Assembly: GCF_900302445.1 (NCBI RefSeq)
Contig: NZ_ONZF01000012.1
Span: 1-64,000, forward strand
DNA from: Palleronia abyssalis
GTDB taxonomy: Bacteria; Pseudomonadota; Alphaproteobacteria; Rhodobacterales; Rhodobacteraceae
DNA: 64,000 nucleotides
Direction of reading: 5' to 3'
Every line of letters begins with the position of its first letter. Within the stretch, counting starts at the first letter, position 1. Below, in pieces: positions 36,485 to 45,786 of the stretch. The notes under the pieces are model-generated. The model did no database searches, was not told where the DNA came from, and was given only the letters and a program-made list of their open reading frames with translations. A program made the translations under genes and the position numbers.

Positions 36485-37404
36485 CAGCGGTCCTTGGGGT
36501 CGAGCGCGTCGCGTAACCCGTCGCCCAGGAAAAACAGGGCGAACAGCGAAACGACGAAGAAGGCGAGGGGGAAGCCCAGCATCCAGGGCGTGCCATTGCG
36601 CAGGTTGGCCGCGCCCTGGTTGATGAGCGCACCCCACGAGGTCGAAGGCTCTTGCACGCCGAGGCCGAGGAACGAGATGAACGATTCGAAAATGATCATC
36701 TGCGGCACTAGAAGCGTCGCATAGACGATGACCACGCCGATCAGGTTCGGCACGATGTGGCGGCGGATGATGGTCGGGGTCGACACGCCGATGGCCTGCG
36801 CGGCCTCGACATATTCGGTGTTCTTGATCGACAGGGTCTGACCCCGCGCGATCCGCGCCATGTCCAGCCACGAGATCATGCCGATCCCAACGAACAGCAT
36901 CACGATCGACCGCGAGAAGATCACCAGAAGCAGGATCAGCACGAACATGTAGGGGATCGACATCATCAGGTCGACAAAGCGCATCATGGCGTTGTCGGTC
37001 TTGCCGCCGACATAGCCCGCGACCGCGCCGTAGGTGGTGCCGACGATGACCGAGATCAGGGCGCCGACGATGCCCACGGCAAGGCTGATCCGGGTGCCCT
37101 GTACGACGCGGGCATAGAGGTCGCGCCCGGTCTCGTCCACGCCGAAGAAATGGCGGTTCTCAAGGCTTGGGCCGCCCTCCTGCGGGATCATGCCCAGAAG
37201 GTTCCAGTCGATCTCCTCGTTGCTCCAGGGCGTCAGAAGCTGGCCGAACACCGCGAACAGCATGACAAGGGCCAGTACGGCCAGCGAGGCCACAGCAGCC
37301 TTGTTCCGGAAGAACCGGCGCCGCGCGTCGGCCCAAAGGGACCGGCCCTTGCCCTCGGTCAGGCCGGGGTCGAGATGGGTCTCGGCGGTGGTGATGTCGC
37401 TCAT
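36484..37404 (-). CDS. oppC: Oligopeptide ABC transporter permease OppC
   Basis: A 306-residue permease with an N-terminal cytoplasmic stretch, six membrane helices and the HFFGVDETGRDLYARVVQGT segment that marks OppC/DppC. The EAA loop that contacts the ATPases reads EYVEAAQAIGVSTPTIIRRH. Cotranscribed with oppB upstream and oppD downstream. Confidence 0.95.
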   Translation of the reverse strand: MSDITTAETHLDPGLTEGKGRSLWADARRRFFRNKAAVASLAVLALVMLFAVFGQLLTPWSNEEIDWNLLGMIPQEGGPSLENRHFFGVDETGRDLYARVVQGTRISLAVGIVGALISVIVGTTYGAVAGYVGGKTDNAMMRFVDLMMSIPYMFVLILLLVIFSRSIVMLFVGIGMISWLDMARIARGQTLSIKNTEYVEAAQAIGVSTPTIIRRHIVPNLIGVVIVYATLLVPQMIIFESFISFLGLGVQEPSTSWGALINQGAANLRNGTPWMLGFPLAFFVVSLFALFFLGDGLRDALDPKDR

Positions 37405-37414
37405 TCTCGGCCCC

Positions 37415-38338
37415 CTAGTAGCGGATCTTCGGGTCGATCCAAGCGTACGCCACGTCGACCAGAAGGTTGAAGAAGATCGTCAGCGCGCCGAACAGGATTG
37501 TGATGCCGAGGATTACGGAATAGTCACGGGCCAGCGCCGAGTTGACGAAGAACTGACCGATGCCGCCGGTCGAGAAGAAGACGTCGATCACGACGGATCC
37601 CGTGATCATGCCGACGAAGGCGGGGCCCAGATAACTGACCACGGGCAGCATGGCCGGCTTCAGCGCATGGCGGAAGATGACCCGGCGCATCGGCAGTCCC
37701 TTGGCGCGTGCGGTGCGGACGTAGCCTGCGTTCAGCGTTTCCAGCATCGAGGACCGGGTGATCCGCGCGATGGACGCCATGTAGGAGGTCGACAGCGCGA
37801 TAACCGGCAGGATCACGTATTCGATCTGCCCGCCCTGCCAGCCGCCGCCGGGCAGCCAGCCCAGCCACAGCGTGAAGATCAACACCAGGATCGGCGCCAT
37901 GACGAAGTTCGGCAGCACCTGCGCGCCTACGGTGATGCCGACGGCGGCGTAATCCAACGCCGAATTGTGCTTGATCGCTGCAAAAGCGCCCAGGGTCACG
38001 CCGACCAGCACGGCGACGATGAAGGACCAGACCCCATAGGTCAGGGTCACCGGGAAGCCCTGCGCGATCAGCTCGTTCACAGAACGGTCCGTGAAGACGA
38101 AGGAGGGGCCGAAATCGAACTGCGTCACCACGTTCCAGACATAGATCCCCATCCGCTCGATCAGCGACCTGTCAAGGCCGTATTCCCGTTCGAGGTTGGC
38201 CAACACCTCGGCCGGGACGCCGCGTTCAGTCGCGAAGGGCGAGCCGGGCGCGAATTCCATCAACAGGAATGACACGACGATCAGGGCAAGAAGCGTGGGG
38301 ATTGCCACCAGAAGGCGGCGGGCAATGTAGGTCAGCAC
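37415..38338 (-). CDS. oppB: Oligopeptide ABC transporter permease OppB
   Basis: A 307-residue permease beginning MLTYIARRLLVAIPTLLAL with six helices. The EAA loop is GYVRTARAKGLPMRRVIFRH, and SVVIDVFFSTGGIGQFFVNS is the conserved OppB/DppB segment. The region between helix 1 and 2 carries the LDRSLIERMGIYVWNVV periplasmic loop. It follows oppA by 58 bp containing a stable hairpin. Confidence 0.95.
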   Translation of the reverse strand: MLTYIARRLLVAIPTLLALIVVSFLLMEFAPGSPFATERGVPAEVLANLEREYGLDRSLIERMGIYVWNVVTQFDFGPSFVFTDRSVNELIAQGFPVTLTYGVWSFIVAVLVGVTLGAFAAIKHNSALDYAAVGITVGAQVLPNFVMAPILVLIFTLWLGWLPGGGWQGGQIEYVILPVIALSTSYMASIARITRSSMLETLNAGYVRTARAKGLPMRRVIFRHALKPAMLPVVSYLGPAFVGMITGSVVIDVFFSTGGIGQFFVNSALARDYSVILGITILFGALTIFFNLLVDVAYAWIDPKIRY

Positions 38339-38360
38339 CGGGAAACCCTTTCAGGCGGGA

Positions 38361-38387
38361 CCGGGCAGGGGGAACGCCCCCGCCCGG
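38361..38387 (-). promoter_or_regulatory. Intercistronic hairpin between oppA and oppB
   Basis: CCGGGC-A-GGGGG / AACG / CCCCC-GCCCGG forms an 11-bp stem with one bulge, with no T-run, between the oppA stop (38397) and the oppB start (38338). In such operons a hairpin here often protects the binding-protein mRNA or attenuates permease expression; that role is inferred. Confidence 0.65.
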
Positions 38388-38396
38388 CGCATGGCA

Positions 38397-40013
38397 TCAC
38401 TCTTCGGCGACGCGGTAGAAGTCCTTGACGTACCAGCTGTTTTCCACGTTCTGCATGGGGAAGCCCTGCAGGGTCGGATCCAGCATGAACACGTTGGCAT
38501 AGTGATAGATCGGGATGATGCCCATGTCGTTGGACAGGATCATCTCGGCCTCGGTGTACTGCGCCTGCGGATTGTCCGAGGTCGCGGCCTGATCCATCAG
38601 CGCGTCGAACTCGGTGTTCGACCACTTGCCGTCATTCTGTTCCTGATCGGTCTTGAGGATGTTCAGGAAGGTCGACGGCTCGTTGTAGTCGCCGCACCAT
38701 GCGGACCGGGCGACGTCGAAATTGCCAGCCTTGCGCACGTCGAGGTATGTCGACCACTCCATGTTCTCCAGCGTGACTTCAACGCCCAGCTTCTGCTTCC
38801 ACATCTGGCTGATGATGGTTGCGATCTGCCGGTGCGACTCGTCGGTATTGTAGATCAGCGTCAGGTCCAGCTCGGGGCTTCCAGCTTCTTCCCAAAGCTG
38901 CTGGGCAGCCTCGTCCCGCTCGGCCTGAGTCCAGCCGGAATAGTCGATGGTTGGCGCCTCGAACCCTGCGGTCGCTTCGTGGGTGAAGGTATAGCCCGGA
39001 GTCTGCCCGCCCTGAAGGACGCGGTCGGTGATGATCTCGCGGTCCACGGCGTAGGACAGGGCCTTGCGCACCTTCACGTCCTTCAGCGCCTCGGGGGCAT
39101 CGTCGCGCTGGTTCAGCTGATAGTAATAGCTGCACAGGCGCGGGGTCGAGTAGGCCGCGTCGGGATACTCTTCCTTCAGGCGGGGAAAGGACCCGGCGGG
39201 GATCGGCTCCAGCAGGTCGAACTCGCCCGCTTCCCAGCGGGTCAGGGCCTGGCTGGAATCGTTGATGATATAGCCGGTGATTTCCTCGATCACGACGTTC
39301 TCGGCGTCCCAGTATTCGGGGTTCTTCGAGGCGCGCCAGAACTCGTTCAGCGACACGTCTTCAAGGACGTAGGCGCCGTTCGACACCATGTTTTCGGGAT
39401 CGGTCCAGTCGTCGCCGAACTCCTCGACGGTCGCCTGATGGACGGGCGACAGCGTGGCGTAGGAGGTCATGGCCGGGAAGTAGGGCTTCGGCTCGGTCAG
39501 GGTGACGCGCAAAGTGCGCTCGTCCACCGCCTCGACGCCCAGCGTGTCGGGCTCGGCATTGCCGGCGATGATCTCGGCGGCGTTCTCCATCCCCGTCAGC
39601 TCGACATACCAGGCATAGGGAGAGGCGGTCGCGGGCGTGGCCGCGCGCTGCCAGGCATAGACGAAATCCTGCGCCGTGACCGAGTCGCCGTTCGACCAGC
39701 GCGCATCCTCGCGCAGGGTGAAGGTAAATTCAGTATTATCCTCGTTTGCCTCATAGCCCGTGGCGACGCCGGGGATCAGGTTGCCCTCGTCGTCCTGGAT
39801 CATCAGACCTTCGAACAGCTGCTGGATCACGTGGCTGCCGGCGGTTTCCTCGTTCAGCTGCGGGTCCAGCGTCGGGAACTGGTCGAGCATGCGGTACGAA
39901 AACGTCTGCTCGTCGGCCAGCGTGACGTCGTCGGGCACATCGGCGGCCAGAAGCGGACCGCCCAGCCCGAGGGCGGCGACGCTGGTCATGGAAAGAAGGG
40001 TGCGACGTAGCAT
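38397..40013 (-). CDS. oppA: Oligopeptide-binding protein OppA
   Basis: A 538-residue periplasmic binding protein (SBP family 5). The signal peptide is MLRRTLLSMTSVAALGLGGP with cleavage near LLA-AD. The OppA pattern is clear: YRMLDQFPTLDPQLNEETAG, VIQQLFEGLMIQDDEGNLIP, FTFTLREDARWSNGDSVTA and FVYAWQRA. It delivers peptides to the OppBC permease. The ligand-binding specificity cannot be read. First gene of oppABCDF; the promoter must lie in 40014-40224, divergent to the epimerase. Confidence 0.94.
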   Translation of the reverse strand: MLRRTLLSMTSVAALGLGGPLLAADVPDDVTLADEQTFSYRMLDQFPTLDPQLNEETAGSHVIQQLFEGLMIQDDEGNLIPGVATGYEANEDNTEFTFTLREDARWSNGDSVTAQDFVYAWQRAATPATASPYAWYVELTGMENAAEIIAGNAEPDTLGVEAVDERTLRVTLTEPKPYFPAMTSYATLSPVHQATVEEFGDDWTDPENMVSNGAYVLEDVSLNEFWRASKNPEYWDAENVVIEEITGYIINDSSQALTRWEAGEFDLLEPIPAGSFPRLKEEYPDAAYSTPRLCSYYYQLNQRDDAPEALKDVKVRKALSYAVDREIITDRVLQGGQTPGYTFTHEATAGFEAPTIDYSGWTQAERDEAAQQLWEEAGSPELDLTLIYNTDESHRQIATIISQMWKQKLGVEVTLENMEWSTYLDVRKAGNFDVARSAWCGDYNEPSTFLNILKTDQEQNDGKWSNTEFDALMDQAATSDNPQAQYTEAEMILSNDMGIIPIYHYANVFMLDPTLQGFPMQNVENSWYVKDFYRVAEE

Positions 40014-40224
40014 ATTGGATACTCCCAGTCTTCGGGCCGCGTTCGCGCGGCCGCTTCATTATCGGAACAGCATTCAATCTAGGGCGGTGCGACGCAAGCG
40101 GCGAGGGCAACACGACGTCGCGTCGTTACGCATCCCGTCCCACCCGGGTACGAAACGCGCGTCGATTGACAGGATCCGTGCAACATCATAGCGCCGGACG
40201 GGGGCATCTACCAAGGAGACGGCC

Positions 40225-41229
40225 ATGCGGCGCGCATTCATCACCGGAACAGGCGGCTTCATCGGCTTCCACCTGGCCGAGCTTCTACTGCAGGAGGGGT
40301 GGGAGGTCGCCGGGTACGACGGTATGACCGACTATTACGACGTCGCGCTGAAACAGGGCCGTCACGCCATCCTCTCCCAACACGAGCATTTCCGCCAGAC
40401 CACCGCCATGCTCGAGGATGCCGAGGCCCTGAGCCAAGCGGTCGAGGCGGCGCGTCCCGACGTGATCGTCCACCTCGCCGCGCAGGCCGGCGTCCGCTAC
40501 AGCCTGGAAAATCCCCGCGCCTATATCGACTCGAACCTCGTCGGCACTTTCAACGTGATGGAGGCTGCCCGCGCTGCGGACGTGGATCACCTGCTGATGG
40601 CCTCGACCAGCTCGGTCTATGGCGCGAACGAGGAAATGCCCTTCGCCGAGGCGCACAAGGCCGACACGCCCTTGACCATCTATGCCGCCACCAAGAAGGC
40701 GAACGAGGCGATGGGGCACAGCTGGGCGCATATCCACGGGTTGCCGGTCTCGATGTTCCGGTTCTTCACCGTCTACGGACCGTGGGGGCGGCCCGACATG
40801 GCCTATTTCAAGTTCACCCGCGCGATCCTCGAAGGGCAGCCCATCGACATCTACAACAATGGCGAGATGTGGCGCGACTTCACCTATGTGGGTGATCTGG
40901 TACGCGGGATTCGCGGCCTGATCGACGCGGTACCCGGCGGCCCCGAGACGGCCGTCGATGGCGACAGCCTGTCGCCCGCCGCGCCCTTCCGGGTCGTGAA
41001 CATCGGCAACTCCGACAAGGTGCGCCTGATGGACTTCATCGAGGCGATCGAGGACGAGCTGGGCCAGAAAGCGGTGCGCAACTACATGCCCATGCAAACC
41101 GGCGACGTGGTCGCAACCTGGGCGGACGCCACGCTGTTGCAGCGTTTGACCGGCTACCGCCCTGCCACCCCGTTCCGCGAGGGCGTTGCCCGTTTCGTGC
41201 GCTGGTATCGGGACTATTACGAGGTCTGA
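40225..41229 (+). CDS. lspL: UDP-glucuronate 4-epimerase (NAD-dependent)
   Basis: A 334-residue extended SDR that interconverts UDP-glucuronate and UDP-galacturonate for surface glycans. NAD-binding motif [19 protein letters not shown]; the family signature [16 protein letters not shown]; the catalytic triad in STSSVYG and YAATKKANE (YxxxK). [18 protein letters not shown] is typical of LpsL/Cap1J. Start ATG 40225 after AAGGAGACGGCC. First gene of a glycan block. Confidence 0.88.
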   Translation: MRRAFITGTGGFIGFHLAELLLQEGWEVAGYDGMTDYYDVALKQGRHAILSQHEHFRQTTAMLEDAEALSQAVEAARPDVIVHLAAQAGVRYSLENPRAYIDSNLVGTFNVMEAARAADVDHLLMASTSSVYGANEEMPFAEAHKADTPLTIYAATKKANEAMGHSWAHIHGLPVSMFRFFTVYGPWGRPDMAYFKFTRAILEGQPIDIYNNGEMWRDFTYVGDLVRGIRGLIDAVPGGPETAVDGDSLSPAAPFRVVNIGNSDKVRLMDFIEAIEDELGQKAVRNYMPMQTGDVVATWADATLLQRLTGYRPATPFREGVARFVRWYRDYYEV

Positions 41230-41345
41230 CCGGCGGGCGGCCTGTAGCACGCTTCCCACGTCGTCGGGATAGGGTGACGTAAGGGCTGGCAGAACACGCT
41301 GCGATGCGACAAGAGCAGAACAGGGAAGACAGGGGCAGACGGACG

Positions 41346-42368
41346 ATGAGCATGCGGGTTTTCGTGACGGGCGGCGCCGGGTTCATCGGGTCGCATACCG
41401 TGCTGGCGCTTCTGCGCGCGCGCTACGAGGTGCACGTCTTCGACAGCTTCGCGAACTCCTCACCCCGGGCACTGCGTCGGGTCCGCGAACTGACCGGTGC
41501 CCCCATCGGGATGACCGAGGGCGACGTGCTGGATCAAAAGGCGCTGAACGCGGCCATCGCCGCCTTCCGTCCCGACGCGGTAATCCACTTCGCCGGCCTC
41601 AAGGCGGTTGGCGAAAGCGAGGAGAAACCGCTCGATTATTTCACGGTCAACGTGCAGGGGACGGTGAACCTTCTGCGCGCGATGGACCGCAGCGGGTGCA
41701 AGACCATCGTGTTCTCGTCCTCGGCCACCGTCTATGGCGAACCGGTCTACCTGCCCTTCGACGAGGCCCACCAGATCGCCCCGATGAATCCTTACGGCCG
41801 AACCAAGGCGTTCGCGGAAGGGGTGATCGGTGACTGGTGCCGGGCGACCGAAGGCGCATCGGGGCTGTTGCTGCGCTACTTCAATCCGGTCGGCGCCGAC
41901 GAGTCGGGCCGCATCGGCGAGGATCCGGCAGGCCGCCCCAACAACCTGATGCCGTTCATCGCGCAGGTGGCGGTGGGACGGCGGCAGGCGCTGCGCGTCT
42001 TCGGCGGGGACTATCCGACCCGCGACGGTACGGGAGAGCGCGATTATATCCATGTCTCCGACCTCGCCCGCGCCCATCTCGCGGCGCTGGAATACTCGGT
42101 CGACTCGACCGGGTGCGAGGCGGTCAACGTGGGCACGGGGCAGGGCGTGACGGTGATGGAACTGATCCGCGCGTTCGAGGCGGCCACTGGCCGCGAGATC
42201 CCCCACAGAATCGTCGAGCGTCGGCCCGGCGACCTTGCCAGCTATTATTCCTCGACCGAACGCGCGAAATCCCTGTTGAACTGGGAAGCCAGGTTCGGGA
42301 TCGACGACATGTGCGCCACCACGTGGAAATGGCAGAGCGAGAATCCCAACGGCTATCGCGACGGCTGA
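41346..42368 (+). CDS. galE: UDP-glucose 4-epimerase
   Basis: A 340-residue GalE. MRVFVTGGAGFIGSHTVLAL for NAD binding, HFAGLKAVGESEEKPLDYF, FSSSATVYGEP (catalytic Ser/Thr), NPYGRTKAFAE (YxxxK), LLRYFNPVGADESGRIGEDP and RDYIHVSDLARAH. It interconverts UDP-glucose and UDP-galactose for polysaccharide synthesis. Start ATG 41346 after GGGCAGACGG. It follows the UDP-glucuronate epimerase by about 115 bp. Confidence 0.94.
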   Translation: MSMRVFVTGGAGFIGSHTVLALLRARYEVHVFDSFANSSPRALRRVRELTGAPIGMTEGDVLDQKALNAAIAAFRPDAVIHFAGLKAVGESEEKPLDYFTVNVQGTVNLLRAMDRSGCKTIVFSSSATVYGEPVYLPFDEAHQIAPMNPYGRTKAFAEGVIGDWCRATEGASGLLLRYFNPVGADESGRIGEDPAGRPNNLMPFIAQVAVGRRQALRVFGGDYPTRDGTGERDYIHVSDLARAHLAALEYSVDSTGCEAVNVGTGQGVTVMELIRAFEAATGREIPHRIVERRPGDLASYYSSTERAKSLLNWEARFGIDDMCATTWKWQSENPNGYRDG

Positions 42369-42372
42369 CCGC

Positions 42373-43107
42373 TCAGAACCGGGTGCGCTTGAACACGGGT
42401 TCGGGCAAAGCGCGCACGACGGCCATAATCCACCGCCACCGTCGCTTGACGTAGATGACGTCCCTTTCCGCTTCGACCGCGGCGAAGATCGCGCGGGCGA
42501 CATCTTCGGGTTGCGCGGTCAGGGCCGGCGGCAGGTCGCGCCCCGCGACCATCGGCGTGTCGACGAAGCCGGGCAGGACGGTCGTGACGCCGACCCCGGT
42601 GCCGTGCAGCCGGTTGCGCAGGCCCGACAGGAACGCTGTGAACCCCGACTTCGCGGCGCCGTAGACATAGTTCGACGCCCGACCCCGCTCCCCTGCCACC
42701 GAAGAGACTCCGACGATCCGCCCCGAACCCCGCGCCTCGAACCGCCCGGCCAGCCGCTCCAGATGCAGGGCGGGGCCTTCGAAGTTCGACCGCAGGATCA
42801 GCGTCGCGAAGTCCGCATCGCGCTGGGCGGTCTCCTGCTCTCCCAGAAGGCCGACGGCGCACACCACGACGTCGGGAAGCGCGGGCAGATCCGCCATCAC
42901 CTCGTCGATGGCGTCGGGATCCAGCGCGTTGTAGTCGTGCAGGGTCACCTCGACCCCGAGGCGGATCGCGATGTCGTCGCGGTCCGCCTGAAGGCGCGAG
43001 GGCCCGCGCAACGCCAGGTGCAGGGTCCAGCCTTCTGCGGCAAAGCGGCGCGCGGTGGCCATGGCAATCGCCGAATGCGCGCCGAGGATCAGGACGGAGC
43101 GGCTCAT
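42373..43107 (-). CDS. SDR ketoreductase, DprE2-like
   Basis: A 244-residue short-chain dehydrogenase. VLILGAHSAIAMATARRFAA is a NAD(P) motif of the DprE2 type (GAxSxIAxxxAR), and VSSVAGERGRASNYVYGAAK holds the Ser, Tyr and Lys triad; VTTVLPGFVDTPM follows. DprE2 reduces decaprenylphosphoryl-2-keto-ribose to decaprenylphosphoryl-arabinose in mycobacteria. The neighbouring DprE1-like gene overlaps its start (ATGA), supporting the pair. In proteobacteria the pair may make another prenyl-linked pentose. Confidence 0.85.
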   Translation of the reverse strand: MSRSVLILGAHSAIAMATARRFAAEGWTLHLALRGPSRLQADRDDIAIRLGVEVTLHDYNALDPDAIDEVMADLPALPDVVVCAVGLLGEQETAQRDADFATLILRSNFEGPALHLERLAGRFEARGSGRIVGVSSVAGERGRASNYVYGAAKSGFTAFLSGLRNRLHGTGVGVTTVLPGFVDTPMVAGRDLPPALTAQPEDVARAIFAAVEAERDVIYVKRRWRWIMAVVRALPEPVFKRTRF

Positions 43108-44411
43108 AGGGCCAGCCTTTCGGATTGGACGGATCGGAACGCGTCGGACAGGCCGGAGCGCGCACGCATCTCGCGCAGGCGGGCCGCACGTGGGTCGGCG
43201 GCATGCAGGGTTTCTGCCGTCATCCGGGCATCCTTGGCCAGGTAGAACCGCCCGCCATGGTCCAGCACGATGCGGTCCAGCCGGTCGATCAGCTGAAGCG
43301 CCCGCCGCGTCGCCGGGAAATCCAGGGCCAGCGTGTACCCCTTCATCGGAAACGAAAACGCGCCCTCCGCCACGCCCATCCGCTTCAGCACGGCCAGGAA
43401 ACTGCCGGTCCCGGAGCGTGCGATCGCATCCAGAAGGGCGGACAGCCCGACCCGCGCACCGGCGTCGGGCAGGGCGCACTGGAACTGCACGAACCCTTTG
43501 CGCCCATAGGCCCGGTTCCAGCCGAGGATGGCATCCAACGGATAGAAGAACCCGTCCCAGTCCACCAGGCGGGACCCAGCCGCCGCCTTGCCGCGCCGCC
43601 AGTAGGCCGCGTTGAAGGCCCGCGCGGTCCAGCCGTTCAGAAGCCCTGAGGGCAGGTCGACCGGCAGGGTTCGCGTCCGGCGGGCTGGCGGGAACGGCGC
43701 GCGCGCCCCGATCTCGGCGCGGCCCGCGTGTTCCCCCAGCATCAGCAGCGCCCGCCCCCGGTGGGGCCCGCGTGCAAGGCAGTCGATCCACGCCACCGAA
43801 TACGTCGCGCTGGCATGGGTGTCGAAGGCCCGCATGACGGCGTCCAGATCGGCGCAGGGCAGGGTGGTCTGGCGGATCCACCCGCTCTCGACCCGGCGCA
43901 GGCGGATGGCGGCGCGCGTGACGATCCCCGTCAGGCCCATGCCGCCCAGCGTCCAATCGAACAGCTCCGCGTTCTCCTGGCCCGAGCATCTCTGCGTTGT
44001 CCCGTCGGGGCCCAAAAGGTCGAACCACGCGACCGAGGCGCGGAAGGCCCCGTCGCGATGGTGGTTCTTGCCGTGCACGTCCGATGCGATCGCCCCGCCT
44101 AGCGTGACGGTCTTGGTTCCGGGGGTTACCATGGGAAACCAGCCGCGCGGAAGGAAGACCTCGACGATCTCGCCCAGCGTGACGCCGGATTCGGCGACCA
44201 GAAGCCCCTCGGCCTCGTCGAACGCGATCATGCGGTTCAATCGCCCGGTTCCCACTGTCCGCCGGAGCGAGATCGCGGCATCTCCATAGGATCGCCCCGC
44301 CCCCCGCGCGATCACGGGACCCCCCGCAAGCGCGGAAGCCAGATCGCCCGGCGCCGGTTGCGACAGCGGGGCCGGATAGCGCGCGTACCGTCCCCACCCG
44401 GTCAGGGTCAC
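43104..44411 (-). CDS. FAD-dependent oxidase, DprE1-like
   Basis: A 435-residue FAD-linked oxidoreductase. The FAD (PP-loop) segment ARGAGRSYGDAAI, VTPGTKTVTLGGAIASDVHG with the flavin-contacting region, DLLGPDG, FFYPLDAILGWNRAYGRKGF and a C-terminal ALO-type domain match DprE1 (decaprenylphosphoryl-beta-D-ribose 2-oxidase). It starts at GTG 44411, overlapping the stop of the UbiA gene (GTGA). It works with the SDR downstream as a two-step epimerase on a prenyl-phospho-pentose. Confidence 0.85.
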   Translation of the reverse strand: MTLTGWGRYARYPAPLSQPAPGDLASALAGGPVIARGAGRSYGDAAISLRRTVGTGRLNRMIAFDEAEGLLVAESGVTLGEIVEVFLPRGWFPMVTPGTKTVTLGGAIASDVHGKNHHRDGAFRASVAWFDLLGPDGTTQRCSGQENAELFDWTLGGMGLTGIVTRAAIRLRRVESGWIRQTTLPCADLDAVMRAFDTHASATYSVAWIDCLARGPHRGRALLMLGEHAGRAEIGARAPFPPARRTRTLPVDLPSGLLNGWTARAFNAAYWRRGKAAAGSRLVDWDGFFYPLDAILGWNRAYGRKGFVQFQCALPDAGARVGLSALLDAIARSGTGSFLAVLKRMGVAEGAFSFPMKGYTLALDFPATRRALQLIDRLDRIVLDHGGRFYLAKDARMTAETLHAADPRAARLREMRARSGLSDAFRSVQSERLAL

Positions 44412-45667
44412 GTCAGCACCCCGCCCAGCGCGAACCCGATCACCGCCGCCAGGCACAGCCCGCTTGCGCCGTCGCGGATCGCATAGACCAGCGGGTCGTC
44501 ATGCATCTGGCCGCGATGCGCCTTCATCACCATGCGGGTGACCCAGAACAGAAGGACCCCGCAAATCCCCCAAAGCGGCGCGGGATTGCCATAGAGTTCC
44601 AGCACCTCGGGACTATCGAGATACAACGCCAGCACCAGTACCGCCACGAACCCCGAGGACAGCGCGATCATCGACACGATCGACAGGTCGTCCGCGCGAT
44701 ACCCACGCCCCGCGGTCGCCAGCCCGTTCCTGTTCGCAAGATCCACCAGCTCGGCCTGGCGTTTCACAGCTGCGAGCGAGAAGAAGATGAAGATCGAGAA
44801 TGCCAGAAGCCAGACCGACATCGGAATGCCCGTCGCCACGGCCCCCGCCACGATCCGCAGCGTGTAAAGACCGGCAAGCGTGCAGATATCCACGACGACC
44901 TCCCGTTTGATATACAGCGAATAGGCCGTCGTCAGAACGGCATAGGCCAAAAGAAGCGCCAGAAAGCCCGGTCCCAGCAGAAGGGCCAGCACGGCCGAGC
45001 CTGCAAACAGGCCGGCCGCCATCCAGCTTCCGTGGCGCAGCGGAACGGCGCCGGACGCGAAGGGCCGAAACTTCTTTCGTGGATGGGCCCGGTCGGCCGC
45101 CAGATCCAGAAGATCGTTCAGGCAGTAGACGGCGGATGCCATCAGGCTGAAGGCCAGAAATGCCAGACACGCGGCCAGAACCGTGCCGGGCCAAAAATCC
45201 TGGGCTGCCAGCAGCGGCACGAAACACAGAAGGTTCTTTGCCCATTGATGGGGCCTCAGCGCCATGAGGTACGACCCGGGCGTAACCGGGTCCGCCGTCC
45301 GTTCCTGCAAGATGGCATCAGTGCCGAAGGTGGCGGGCAAGGTGCCGGGACCGCGAATCTCGTCGAACAGGTCGAGATGCGCCGCGATGCGCAGGGCCAG
45401 CCTGCGGTCTGCGCCGGTGAGGACAACGTACCATCCGTCTTCCCGGGCCCGATGCAGGCGGTGGAGCACGGCCTCGTCGAAGGGAAGCGTGTCGACGTCG
45501 ATATGACGCGGCTCTCTCCCGCCGCGACGCATGGCCGCCAGGGTGCCTTTCCAGTCCTTCGCCATGCCAGCCCAGAACAGCTCGAACCTCAGTTCGGTCC
45601 GTAGCAGCGTGTCGAGATCGACCAGAAGCGTCTGGCGGGTGTCGGACTGTCGAAGCGGCACGTTCAC
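44408..45667 (-). CDS. HAD-UbiA fusion, prenyl-phospho-pentose synthase-like
   Basis: A 419-residue fusion. Residues about 12-115 resemble a HAD phosphatase domain (LLVDLDTLLRTE with Asp17/Asp19, VVLTGADRR for motif II). Residues about 130-419 are a UbiA prenyltransferase: LRPHQWAKNLLCFVPLL, then YCLNDLLDLAADRAHPRKKF (the N-D-x-x-D-x-x-x-D motif binding Mg-diphosphate), and a second acidic site in VELVDLANRNG. The relatives are DPPR synthase (Rv3806c) and rhizobial NoeC. HAD motif I lacks the usual D-x-D-G-T, so phosphatase activity is uncertain. It starts the three-gene operon. Confidence 0.85.
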   Translation of the reverse strand: MNVPLRQSDTRQTLLVDLDTLLRTELRFELFWAGMAKDWKGTLAAMRRGGREPRHIDVDTLPFDEAVLHRLHRAREDGWYVVLTGADRRLALRIAAHLDLFDEIRGPGTLPATFGTDAILQERTADPVTPGSYLMALRPHQWAKNLLCFVPLLAAQDFWPGTVLAACLAFLAFSLMASAVYCLNDLLDLAADRAHPRKKFRPFASGAVPLRHGSWMAAGLFAGSAVLALLLGPGFLALLLAYAVLTTAYSLYIKREVVVDICTLAGLYTLRIVAGAVATGIPMSVWLLAFSIFIFFSLAAVKRQAELVDLANRNGLATAGRGYRADDLSIVSMIALSSGFVAVLVLALYLDSPEVLELYGNPAPLWGICGVLLFWVTRMVMKAHRGQMHDDPLVYAIRDGASGLCLAAVIGFALGGVLT

Positions 45668-45786
45668 GGAAAAAGGGTCCTTTCCTGTCTCCCTCCATCA
45701 CGCCACGGGAATGTGTTCAAAATTTGGACATGACTCGCCCAATATCAGGTGATTGTCCCTGATCCGGCACAGATCGACTGCGCCGT

